A stretch of 64,000 bases of DNA from Centroberyx gerrardi (lineage: Eukaryota; Chordata; Actinopteri; Beryciformes; Berycidae). The notes beneath the pieces are model-generated. The model was not told the origin of the DNA. It saw only the letters and a program-made list of their open reading frames with translations, and did not search any database. The position numbers and the translations under genes were made by a program. Shown in pieces: positions 37,101 to 47,445 of this stretch (positions are counted from its first letter, which is position 1; the number at the start of each line of letters is the position of its first letter). The stretch spans positions 17,506,176 to 17,570,175 of the forward strand of contig NC_136016.1 in assembly GCF_048128805.1 (NCBI RefSeq), in the 5' to 3' direction.

Positions 37101-38247
37101 TTTGACCATAATATGCTGCGTTACTGTGCTGTTGTATGCGGTCGATACGATTTTCATTTGTTTGGCGCCAATGTATGTTTGTGGAATATTGCTCAAAAAT
37201 GATACATTTGGACTATTAAGAACAGACATAATTGCAATTGCTTAATGGTGAGCAACATATGTACTATTAAGTAAACAACACAGCATTTCAAGTGAGACAA
37301 CATATTGGGACATTGGTTTATATTAGTACACATGTCATTATCAACTATAGTCCCTTCACCAGCCCCTTAGTGGCTTTCTGTTTTGGACAGAATGTCACTT
37401 TACAGAGAATGGAGCAGGCTGCATGTCATTGTATGAACAAGTGTATTTCACACATGCATGTGTCTATGTGCAGACTCAGAAACACCAGTAGTGTATATGG
37501 AATTTCATACAGACTCTCTCTCTCTCTCCCCCCCCCCCCCCCACACACACACACACACACAGCTGGTCTCTCAGCTCACCTTCTTGCCAGCATGCCTGAG
37601 AGCAAGTGCCAGTTCTGTGGTGATGGTGCTCTTGCCCACACCTCCTTTCCCTGACAGCACCAACACAACATGTCGGACCTGGGACAAGCCTCCATCTTCT
37701 ACCAAAGGGAGACAAAAAAGTAGGTCAGTCATATGAGCGCCACACATACATGAAAGGTCATTTTTCTAATGTTTCTATAAACGCTGGCTATGGTATGTTA
37801 GAAATGGCACGTTAGTAGGTAATCTGAACCGACAAAGTAAATTGAACACAGGGTCAGGGGCCGTTGCAATCACGTTTCATCAGCCGAGTTCATAAGTTCA
37901 GCATCATAAGTAGGTCATTTTGGATGCTGTGTACTTCATGACAGCTTCTTTCCCGCAAATAGTTACTTCTTTAACGATATGAAAACATTTCTGTCAGCTA
38001 TAGCAATGTTAACAGTTCTGGTAGCTCTCAGGAGATTAAAAACTTAGTTTCGTACCGGTGTAATCAGCTGCTAGCTAGTTAGCTATCTGGCTAATGGTTA
38101 TGACACAAGTAGAAATTTCTTTATACTGCTACTTCTCAGTGTGCGTAAACATAGCTCGTGGTGAGAGAAACAAGCTACAGACAAAGACGAATCTTTCTGA
38201 CGAAACTGACTGACCAGTACTTCCAACATACCATTTTTTTGTTCCAT
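34172..38247 (-). CDS. nubp2: NUBP2, cytosolic iron-sulfur assembly ATPase
   Basis: Seven minus-strand exons: 38247-38232, 37698-37580, 36945-36747, 36284-36130, 35412-35302, 35026-34957 and 34311-34172. They join in phase to 269 aa (human 271). It is the Mrp/NBP35-type P-loop scaffold ATPase that, with NUBP1, assembles 4Fe-4S clusters for cytosolic and nuclear proteins. Visible motifs are the deviant Walker [10 protein letters not shown] (~22-30), [11 protein letters not shown] (~50-60), the Walker B-like region [13 protein letters not shown], and CPHC (Cys196 and Cys199), whose cysteines hold the bridging cluster between subunits, with Cys202 close by. As in other NUBP2 proteins, it lacks the N-terminal four-cysteine cluster of NUBP1. 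The first exon contributes only five full codons. Intron 2 begins with a GT-rich and poly(G) tract 19 nt after the donor. Confidence 0.97.
35974..36000. repeat. perfect small hairpin in nubp2 intron 4
   Basis: GGGGTATTTAC (35974-35984) and its exact reverse complement (35990-36000) are separated by 5 nt. No function is apparent. Confidence 0.85.
36486..36570. repeat. teleost interspersed repeat fragment
   Basis: The phrase GGACTGGGTGACATGGACAA, followed by ATATCAC-type AT-rich sequence, resembles a widespread fish repeat (ctgggcgatatggac…). Diverged fragment in nubp2 intron 3. Confidence 0.5.
37509..37560 (-). repeat. compound (GT)n-G15-(GA)n tract in nubp2 intron 2
   Basis: In nubp2 sense, a GT run (37560-37543) is followed by 15 G residues (37542-37528) and a GA run, beginning 19 nt after the donor of exon 2. 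GT-rich RNA is a TDP-43 and CELF ligand, and G runs are hnRNP H/F ligands. Confidence 0.85.
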
Positions 38248-38305
38248 GTTTTGGCTTTTGAGCTCTCACCATGCAAGTGTCTCACTCAGCGCAGTTGAAT
38301 TAACT

Positions 38306-38322
38306 ACTTCCGTATGACGTCA
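38306..38322 (+). promoter_or_regulatory. ETS plus CRE promoter element, nubp2
   Basis: ACTTCCG (an ETS site on the other strand) is followed after two bases by a full CRE palindrome, TGACGTCA at 38315-38322. It lies about 60-75 bp upstream of the nubp2 ATG, a typical promoter position. Confidence 0.6.
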
Positions 38323-39059
38323 GGCGGCACCTAGCCAATCAAACAGTGAGCGTTACATATAAGTCCCGCCTCTCTGCAAAAGCCACCAATAGATTGTCTG
38401 TGCGTTGTTTCACAACATGCGCGCATATCGCATTCGTCAAGGTGAGCGCTCGCTCCACAAACATTCAAGATTTTTGTGGTTTTGCTATTCTGTCTATGAC
38501 ATATTCAAATGTCTTTGACTGTCGTTGTTCAACAGATATGACAAACACCTGTGTTAAAGGCTACAGTTCGCTCCAAGTATATTTTATATATAGATATAAA
38601 TCTTAATACATCAACCTATTTTGCCCAATTGTCTCAATCGTCTGTCTTGATAAACGCCAAAGTTATCCACCATTTGAAAGACGTGACACCTGCTTTTAGA
38701 AAATGAATGACAGCAAAAAAATCAAATCATGATACTTTTAAAAGATAGTAAATTATGGTTAAATCAAATCCTTGGATTATCAAAAGATGACCTGAGATAA
38801 TCTATATCTTAGACCCGGTGAATATATGATATATGATCGTTTTTTGTTTTTTTTACTTCAAAAATCGTCTAAAAACTCTTGAGAATGTAACGGGGATTCC
38901 CGTGCATGTTTTATCAGCAGACCATACACAATACTTCCACATCATTTGCACAACGGCAACAGTTATCTTACTATCCCATTGATTGTTACCCTACTTGGTA
39001 AGCAATAAAATTTAAATAAACTCCTCCCCCAGATAGTCTTATCCAATCAGCACAAGACG

Positions 39060-39211
39060 AGGGCGTGGAGCAGTAATGTTTACGTCTGGCTCGCCGAGAA
39101 GTGGGACAGAGAGCAAATTGCACCTGTCGCACAGTCGGATATAGAGGCATAGAGGCACACCGGCACTGAAATGAGCCATTGCAAGACTGTGCATAAGAGG
39201 ACTACTATAAG
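39060..39211 (+). other. spsb3: probable spsb3 non-coding first exon
   Basis: A short GC-richer island with CG-containing words (GGGCGTGG, CTCGCCGAG) ends in a consensus donor (ATAAG|GTAAGA, exon end 39211). The next acceptor that makes sense is at 42130, just ahead of the spsb3 ATG. The left boundary is a guess. Confidence 0.4.
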
Positions 39212-42130
39212 GTAAGAGCATAACCGCGTCTTGACTGCAGGTGTTGTATTGTATGTGACTGATATTTATGATCAAGCAATCACAAACTAAAGAGACTGTC
39301 TGAGTTAAATTGTGCCTCTGATGGTATTTCCTAATATATATATTCAAAATTAATACAGAATTTGGACAATATGTCAACTATAGTGGAACATTTACTTTAA
39401 ATAATTTGCATTGAAATGTTATGCTCTTATCTAGAATGACTTAAAATGAGTGCAACAGCAGAATAAGATTCCTAGATCACAAAGAGTACGAGCAAACAAT
39501 AGAAATGAGTGCAAGGAGAAGTGACAATAAATGTAATAAAATATTCCTGTGACCGTAAAATGATCATGCAAGAGAGAAATACTAGGAAAGTGAAATAAGA
39601 GCTATGGAGAGAGAGAAGGGCTTTTTTAAACTTCAAGACAAGGGGCATGTTGATGACAGAAGGAAGGAGGAAGGTATGAGACGAGGATAGCTAGCCTCAC
39701 TGTATTCACTTGTACAGTAAATACAGATTTTCTGGAAAGATCAGTTGCTATTCTTTTCATATCCAATGCATTTTGGATGCACAGTTACCTACACTAGGAA
39801 ACTAGTGAGGAAACCCTGGTGTATAAGACCTGGTGCATTTGAATGGAAGGTCTGCACAGTTCAGGGACAGTGATTTGATTTTACAACAGAAAATGTCTCT
39901 ATATTTGACACTGAAAGACAAAACTCATTCACGTCTCTGTCACAGTCCCACTGCACTGCATTCACGTCATGGCCATCAGAACAATGATTGCCAGTGATAG
40001 TCTGTCCTGGATGAGTTGTCCAGATGATGGCATTACAGTATGTAGGGTAAGGCCCAATTAAAGTGAGACTAGCTCCAGACTAATTAATCTAAACTGCTGT
40101 TATCTCCTGCACCTGCTTGTAAAGCAGGCACCAGCTGCTCTGTTCACTGGTGGCATTAACAAAGACATGCTACCAGGTTGGTATACACTGCATCTTAAAT
40201 CCTAATGAATGCTTAACCAGTTAGGAGAACTTATCAGCAAAACAAAACATTGAAATCCAGGGAAACAGCTGTGATGTTTAGAGTGCTGAACGCCACAGCA
40301 CTGATACAATTAAAAAGTTGACGTAATAGTCAGATGCTGCTTTGAGTGAATGAGTTTGGAGGTACTTCACAAGTCGTAAAGGGCAGAGGTGGAAAGATTA
40401 TCAAAATATCCATAATGTCCAACTAAATACTGTTACTTTGCTGAAACTTTACTAAAGTATCGGTAAAATTACGGGTGTAAAAATCTACTAAAGTAAAAGT
40501 ATGAAGTAGCTCATTTAAAAACCACATTGTTACATGATCTTTCCCATACAATGCAAAAAAGGCAAAAGGACAAAAGGTTCAAATGAGGTTCTGTACTAAG
40601 AAAATAACTGTACTAAGTAAAGTGCAATTGCATCATCAACGTTGATTGTTTACTCTATAAAAACACTGTTGATGTTGCACATGCAGTGTTTGATGCAGAT
40701 GCAATTTACAACTGGATAGTTTCTGATGCAATGCTTATGGAGAGACTACAAAATATGTGCTTTGTAATGGATGCAATTTAAAATGTAGCAAAGTGCAATA
40801 CTTCAGTCAAAACATACCTAAGTAAAAGTAAAATTACTGACTCCCACTGACCAAATGAACACTGAAGATCCTATGAATTCTGTGATCACCATTTGGTCTA
40901 TAGCTGTTCACTGTCATGATGGAACAAAATTGTGACTTAAAAAATTTCTCAAGTCTTCAAAACACTATCATTATAATGTTTGAAAGTGGAAGATAAAATC
41001 ATATCAGAAGACTGTTTATTTTTTTCCACAATTCATCCATCCACTGCCATTCTCAGAGTTAAACACAAACCTTTATTCCAAAATCAATGACATTGCCAAG
41101 ACTGAGATATTTCTGTGGGAGGGGGCTTGAGGTCACTGTTATTGGAGGAGTGAAAATGTAAGGATATGAAATGCTTACGATTGGTAGACATTGTAGTCAC
41201 TGGGTCAGGTGACCTTATCTGTGTTTATCTGCTGTTGTAGCTAGCTAGCAGACGTCCTGCCAGAGTGGAAAGCAGAAGGTTTAAAGGTTGAACAAGTGCA
41301 TGGAAACACTTCCTGCTGCCAACAGTGGCATCTGGGACAGATAGAACTAGGCTAGCTTGCACACAAAGATCAGTCTCAAGGTGTCTACAAATGTTTCCAC
41401 TAAAGGATATTTGTGCAGTTTCCTATTGATTGGTAACAGCTGATGGGGAAAGACAAAAGTTAGTGAATACATAGTTGATCTTAGTGAAGGTGCTTTTACA
41501 TAATGAAAGCTTCTTATTAAGAAAATTAGCTAAATAAGACATTGCCAAGAGCTCGTTTACAAAGACCCGATTCTCACATATTCTGCCATAGCATGCTCAC
41601 AAATTTGTAAGACATTTGAGAGACACAATGTGAACGGCAGCTCACACCGTCTCTACACAGCTGCATAAGATGGGCTGAACATGTGAGGAGTTTCATTCCA
41701 AATGTTTATCAATTTTGGAAAAAGCTTGCAACCAGAAATTCATCAGTCAATGTTTCCATCTTCAAAAATGTAACAATTTCTGTAAGCAAACATCTTAGGA
41801 TGACACATAACTATATAACTAGTAACACAATGTGTGCTTTACTTTCATACTAGCAATGCTTTATTAAGTAAGTATGTATGTGTCAATTTTTTTCATTTCG
41901 TGGATTTCTCATTTTGAAATGAAATATTCATATTCAGCTGAGTCTATATACTGTATTGTACTGTAAGCTGAAATAGGAAGTATTTCCAGCTCCCTGCTTT
42001 GAATTTAGCCTGCTTCTAAATAAATAAACTGTGAACAAACAGCTCACTCAACACACCACTTACTTTACATATATGAAAAGTATATGACACATGGCAGCTG
42101 GTCATGAGGTGCTGGCTCTGCTGTCCACAG
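39212..42130. other. spsb3 leader intron or upstream region
   Basis: No coding exon supported. About 40385-40855 looks like a diverged teleost DNA element: ACTAAAGTAAAAGTAT near the left and CCTAAGTAAAAGTAAAATTACT near the right recall the 'AGTAAAAGTA' hAT-like family. The rest is unique-looking AT-rich sequence. Confidence 0.5.
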
Positions 42131-42137
42131 AGCGGCC

Positions 42138-45100
42138 ATGCTGAGGAGGGGCAGGAACGGCCGGGCTCGGCTTTTGGCTTGGATCGAGACACGGCAGGAG
42201 ACAGATGCCATGGCAGTGATCCAGGCTTCTGAGAGAGAGGAGTGGGAGGGCCAGACGACAACACAGGTGAGAAGGAGCCCGGGAGACGTCGGGGTGTGGG
42301 ATAGAGCAAAAAAAAAGAGAATGATTATAAGGGAATTGGAGAAAAGCGTTGAGTATAAAGGAAAAGAGAGACTTTTAAAATGAGCGGAAGGAAAAAAAGG
42401 GAGTGGGTGTTATAGGAAATGCTGAAGAGGTGCATATTGGGTATGTTTGGAGAAAGAGACACTTAACAAGAGACACTTACATGATGTAGTAGTAGTTGTT
42501 AGTTGGAAAAATAAGTAGTAGATGTATCCAGTACTTCAGTGCAGTCATCAAAACTGGTGAGGCAGTGAAAGAGAAGGAGAGGTAACTTCAATTCTCGAGT
42601 CAACCAGTAGTTTTCCACTGGGATTGTCCCCCGTCTCAAAATGGCTGTGTCTAAGACGTGGATAGGGGGCACTGTATTTTTGGACAGGGTCTATTTTTAC
42701 CTGCTGGCACACATGGCTTGTCTCACCAATAGGAGTCATGGACAGCTTTTAGGGGAAAAGGCCATCTCGTTGGGTCTTTTGAGCATGTCATATAGGTGAT
42801 GACAGTCACAGTTGTGCTGGTTAGATTGTAGAGAGCACAACTAGATTGCTGGATGGTGGAGGCAACAGGAACAGTCTGGAAGTTTTGAGTAAAAGTTAAT
42901 ATAAAGTCATTTCTGCATTTGAACTTTCCCTGTCCAGGCTTGCCAAGCTGTCACTCTGTTAGTTCAGACGTCTTTGCTGCTAAGAAAGAGTTATTCTTTT
43001 CAAAAAGTATCACAGCTGTCCGTGGAATTGAGAAGACTTCAAAATACAGTTTACAGCCTCTCTCCACTGGATCTAATTCCTTCCCCTGCCTCCAAGCCAA
43101 AATCCTTGAACCATGGCCACGTCTCTGGACTTACACGACGCTGTCTGTACTGTTTGTGTCAACCAGATCAGCGATTTGGACTCTGAGGTGGATTACCTGG
43201 CCAGGTCCCAGGCTGTGGCTGAGGTGGTGTCCAGGCCCAGCACAGGACCTGTGATGGGGGAGTCTTTCTGCCAGTGTGACCCCCAGGAGGAGCCCGGTCC
43301 CGGGGTCGGCCTGCTGGGCTTCAGTCCCATCAGTGACTGCCTCTGTGGGGAGGAGGACCAGGGTGAGGAAGGCTGATGAACACAGTGATCTAGGGTGTTT
43401 AGCTTGGTACACCATATTGACACTAGTGCAGTATTGCAGGTGGGCGGACTAGTGTAACAACTTCTCTCGGTGTATCTCTAGGCTTATTATCCTTGACAAT
43501 ATTATGAAAGTATATTATACATAGCTACATTTATAATTGGCTTTTGGTGAGCAATATCTGTTCCACATTCATCATAGATCACAGAAATAAGCACAGAACT
43601 AGAAGGCACTCAGAGAGCGCAAACCTCTGCCAATGCACCAATTCTACAACTTGCTGTAATACCCAAAGACATCATTCCCATCACTTCAAATTCAAATTAC
43701 ATTGATTTGTTCACCCTGCAAACATTCCCATAGGATTTGGAATCAAGTCTCTATGTCTGTTAGTTTCATAGTTATGGCTAAAAAAAACGATATAATGGCT
43801 AAATAATGATAATTAACTAATGGCAGAAATCCCAGATAACCACCAAAATCTAATCAATTGTCTCTTGGCACAAGACCTATCTGTTCAAATTTCATGGAAA
43901 TCCAATAAATGTTTCAGATATCCTGCTTAGAGACAGACAAACAAACAAACAAACAGGGGTGAAAACCTTGTCGGAGGTGAACAAGAATGAAGTTTTAGGT
44001 ATCCAGTCAGTACAGCTGTTCATGTCTGGTGTGTTTCAGGTTTTGACTGGGTGTGGGACGAACACTGCATGTCCGCCGGAGCCTTCCTGAGCTCTGACAA
44101 CAGGAAGGTGAGCTTTCACTCAGACTACAGCTGCGGCACGGCTGCCATCCGCGGCACCAAGGAGCTCGCAGAGGGCCAGCACTTCTGGGAAATCAAGATG
44201 ACCTCTCCCGTCTATGGGACTGACATGGTGGGTGGCAGTCAGCTTGAACAGTATGGAGCTATTATAGTATGGCGCTAAAACTGAACTAGGCTTGAAAGTC
44301 TCTCAAACTCAGTTATGACTGATGGATGTTGAGGATCATTTAAAACAGAACTACTGTTGTTCTTTTCTGAGCTTTTGTTAACCTGTACATTTTGGGTCCT
44401 GTTTTCATTGGGTTGGTACTGACCGGTAGATGGTGGGCATTGGAACTTTGGAGGTGAACCTGGAGAAGTTCAAACACAGTTTCTGCAGCCTGCTGGGCCA
44501 CGATGAGGACAGCTGGGGGCTCTCCTACACAGGTTAGAGTGCAGCGATTAAAATAGACCTGGACTTATGGAGCCAGAACAGTGACTTTAATATTTGGCAC
44601 TGAAAGAAAAAAATTTGGCATTGTATTTGGAATTGAAAATTTTTTTTCAATAACGGTTTCCTTGGCACTCTTTTGGTGTTGAGGGGAGGGGTTTTCAGTG
44701 GGACGAGGAGTGTGATTTGCATCTAATCTGCATATTTTGGGAAGAATGCTGACTACCAGAAACTGACTGGAAGTTGACCGAGAAACAAGCCTGACCGACT
44801 TGTCGAGCTCCGCTCTCAGCTGGACCGGTCGGTAGATGCATCAGAGCTGCATCTGTTTGCTCTCCCTGCAGCCCGCTCCCCCGGTCGAGCAGTGAGGCTG
44901 CGCTCTCTCGTCGCCTCCAGGCCGTTAACAGTCACAGGGCAAACTCCGATGCATCTACCGACCAGCACAGCTGAGAGCTGAGTTGAAAAAGTCACTGCTG
45001 GCCGGGCTTGTTTCTCGGTCAACTTCCCCAAAGAAGAACGCCAGCATTCTTCTTCTTCTCATCAGTTTCTGGTAGCCAGCATTCTTCCCCAAATTTGCAG

Positions 45101-46464
45101 ATTAGATGCAAATCAAGCCCCTGCCCCTCCACTGAAAACCCCTTCCCTCAATGCCAAAAGAGTGCCATGGAAACTGTCATTGAAAAAAAAAATTTTGAAC
45201 AAAAAAAAAAAAGATTGTGAGTGCATGGTCAAAAAATTTGAAAGTGTGTTACATTCAGTTCATTTTTAATGCCAAGTTTTTATTTTTTTATGCCAATGTT
45301 TTATTTTTCCATAGATTTGTTTTCAATTCCAATAAATACTATTTTCAATGAAAGATTTTCAATGCCGATGTTTTGTTTTGTTTTTTCAGTTAAATTTTTG
45401 TTTTCAATGCCAATGTCCTGTTTTTCAATGCCAATTTTTTTTAAAATTCCAAATACAATGCCAACTTTTTCCTGTTAACTGCCAAATACTAAAGTCACTG
45501 TTCTGGCTCCATATGGACTTACCAGAGGAACCTATGAAACTGGACAGAGACGTTTGACCTTGATAATCAGTAATTCAAGAAAAATCCTTATTCTTGTATT
45601 TTTCAACTCTGTATCTATTTGAAGGTCTCTTCCAGCACAAAGGGGACAGGGTGAAGTTCTCCTCCAGGTTTGGCCAAGGCTCCATCATAGGAGTTCACCT
45701 GGACACCTGGTACGGTACCTTGACCTTCTACAAGAATCGGCACTGCATCGGTGAGTGTTTTCCTGAGATTCAATCCGGTCTGTTTAGCTGCACAAAACAT
45801 TTTAGTAATGACTGCCAAGTGTCTTTTCTTCATCAACAATATTTTTACTCTGTCCCATCACCTCCTCCGCTCATCAGGCGTCGCTGCCACCAGGCTGCAG
45901 AACAAGAAGCTCTACCCCATGGTGTGCTCCACAGCAGCCAAGAGCAGCATGAAGGTGATCCGTGCCTGCTATACCCCCACCTCCCTGCAGTACCTCTGCT
46001 GCGCCCGGCTCCGCCAGGCGTTGCCCCGCTGCCCAGACGTGCTGGACGTCCTGGAGCTGCCGCCGGGCCTGCGCACCCTCCTCCACACGCAGCTAGGCTG
46101 GGTCTTCACCCTGGACAGCAGCCCCGACGACTCGGAGCAGCCTGTGGACGCCCCTGAGGACTTTCCAGAGGAGATGAGCCTGCCTTCCAGCCCCAGCCCC
46201 GTCCCCAGCCCCAGCCCCGGCCCCAGCCCCGTCCCCAGCCCCGTCCCCAGCCCGGCGTCCACCCTCAGTGCCTGTTCCTCCCCCAGCCCCTGCCCCAGTC
46301 CCAGTCCCTTCCCTGGCACGGTCCCGTACCGGTGCCCCTGCATGCTCTCAGCGCCGGCTCAGCCGTGTGCCTGCCGCTGCCCTCCCACTCCCCCCAGCAG
46401 CGACTACGATAGCTGCTATTCTGAGCCGGAAGACTACCAGAGCAAAAGATGCCGCTGGACATGA
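42138..46464 (+). CDS. spsb3: SPSB3, SPRY domain and SOCS box protein
   Basis: Coding exons 42138-42266, 43167-43362, 44040-44227, 44430-44532, 45625-45750 and 45878-46464 join in phase to 442 aa (human 355). Residues ~1-43 ([10 protein letters not shown]…) align with the human N-terminus (MARRPRNSRA…), which fixes this start. A SPRY/B30.2 domain follows (~110-275; [42 protein letters not shown]), then a SOCS box (~276-330; [17 protein letters not shown]) that recruits Elongin B/C and Cullin-5. Mammalian SPSB3 is a substrate receptor reported to target SNAIL and nuclear cGAS. The extra length is a Ser/Pro-rich low-complexity tail (~355-410) absent from human as I recall it. An alternative first exon at 42938 with ATG 43113 is possible. 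The human neighbours are nubp2 and eme2, as here. Confidence 0.94.
42938..43166 (+). other. spsb3: possible alternative first exon of spsb3
   Basis: A good acceptor (CCCTGTCCAG) ends at 42937, and ATG 43113 opens the same frame as the downstream SPRY exon, adding 18 residues before 43167. That frame has a stop (TGA at 43107) just upstream, so nothing from 42138-42266 can be read into ATG 43113. The acceptor at 43166, with its better pyrimidine tract, gives the version resembling human and is preferred. Confidence 0.4.
43595..43980 (+). repeat. teleost interspersed repeat with (ACAA)n tail
   Basis: Begins with GCACTCAGAGAGCGCAAACC, a phrase of a common fish repeat, runs through a CAAATTTCATGGAAATCC block, and ends in ACAGACAAACAAACAAAC followed by a GTGAAAACC…GGAGGT end. 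It is probably the 3' part of a non-LTR or SINE-type element, in the intron before spsb3 exon 3. Confidence 0.55.
44566..45513. mobile_element. foldback DNA element filling an spsb3 intron
   Basis: Terminal inverted repeats start TATGGAGCCAGAACAGTG and end CACTGTTCTGGCTCCATA. They continue inward as imperfect inverted arms: left about 44566-44846, right about 44945-45513. Paired blocks include GATTTGCATCTAATCTGC, CTACCAGAAACTGA, GTTGACCGAGAAACAAGCC and GGTCGGTAGATGCATC. The right arm carries an extra ~230 bp of diverged TTTTCAATGCCAATG tandem units (about 45220-45445). TGGACT(TA) flanks both ends, a likely target-site duplication. No transposase is encoded. It starts 34 nt after the exon 4 donor and ends 111 nt before exon 5. 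Confidence 0.88.
46186..46318 (+). repeat. Pro/Ser codon repeat in the spsb3 last exon
   Basis: CCCAGCCCC/CCCGTCCCC hexamer-like units are tandemly repeated inside the coding sequence and encode alternating Pro-Ser/Pro-Val-Pro. Such C-rich repeats expand by replication slippage, and the strand-complementary open frames are by-products. Confidence 0.9.
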
Positions 46465-47445
46465 CTCTGTAGCCAAAACATGTACGAGTAAGCGTTTGGC
46501 ACACTGCTATTCTACCATTGCCATCAACAGCTTCTGTTGGAAAACATGGAGGAAAGAGCACCCTTGGGTTATACTTTCACTTCTCTTTTTTATCTAGCAT
46601 TTTTGTGTCATTCAAACAACTTAGTCAGTGAATGGGAAGAAGGAAGTGAGTATGTAGCATGTGAGATACAGTATGTTATGCAGTTGTGATGACTGATGTT
46701 AGAGTGACATCTGGGTCATTCTCATTTTAGCCAATGTCTATCATGGAGCTTACAAGAGCCATATGTGTTACTCTTTGATATTTCTCCCTTTTCATATATG
46801 ACAGTCAGTCTTTGGAAGGCCTAATGTTTGCCAGATTAGAATCTGACAACCAGACACTGTAAATCTTGTGAATGTGTAAACATGTTATTCTCAGGGATAA
46901 ACTCCCAGGGAAAACGTTGCTTTTTGATACTGTGGAAATGACATTTTGTAAATGTGTTTTATAATCAGCATTTGGTTTGAATATCAGCAATGGTTTTTGC
47001 TTACAAGGAGGTTTGCTACTCAACTGTTTTTTTTTTCTATTTAGAGGTATGCTTTCTTACTTTATGAACTTTCTTAATTCTATAAAATAAAACAAAAACA
47101 AAAGATTTGATGCAGCTTTTTTTTTTTTTTTTATAATTCTTATATAAAGAAAACAAATCATCCTGCAGTACAACAACAACATTATGTGATTAACCCTCCT
47201 CAACAACAAAATCACATAACAACATTATATGATTAACCCTCCTCAACTCTCTTGAGGTTCAGATGAGTATAAATAATGTTCCACTGGAAACTGAACATGA
47301 TATCCAAGTCAATCCAAGGCATATTGTTAGCCTGTAAACATCTACATTAATACATTAGTAGCCAAGTGGTGACAAGGGTCCATTAGAAACCAGATTAGTC
47401 CTGTCTTACATCCATCCAGCTCGATCTTAAGAGGGCCTGGACCAA
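46465..47445. other. convergent spacer between spsb3 and eme2
   Basis: Holds both 3' UTRs. The spsb3 signal is probably AATAAA at 47086-47091. A 28-bp direct repeat (AACAACATTATRTGATTAAC…) occurs at about 47174 and 47220. I find no canonical AATAAA for eme2 on the minus strand in 47110-47446, so its transcript may use a variant signal or overlap the spsb3 3' UTR. Confidence 0.55.
47086..47091 (+). terminator. polyadenylation signal, spsb3
   Basis: AATAAA about 620 bp after the spsb3 stop codon, followed by A-rich and then T-rich sequence. Confidence 0.55.

Noticed and set aside
42974-43186. ~70-codon open frame overlapping the spsb3 start region
   Set aside because: Out of frame with the SPRY coding sequence and stops inside the next coding segment; at most part of an alternative leader exon.
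45969-46343. Gly/Leu-rich minus-strand open frame of ~124 codons
   Set aside because: Complement of the Ser/Pro repeat in the spsb3 last exon; the plus-strand frame is the conserved one.
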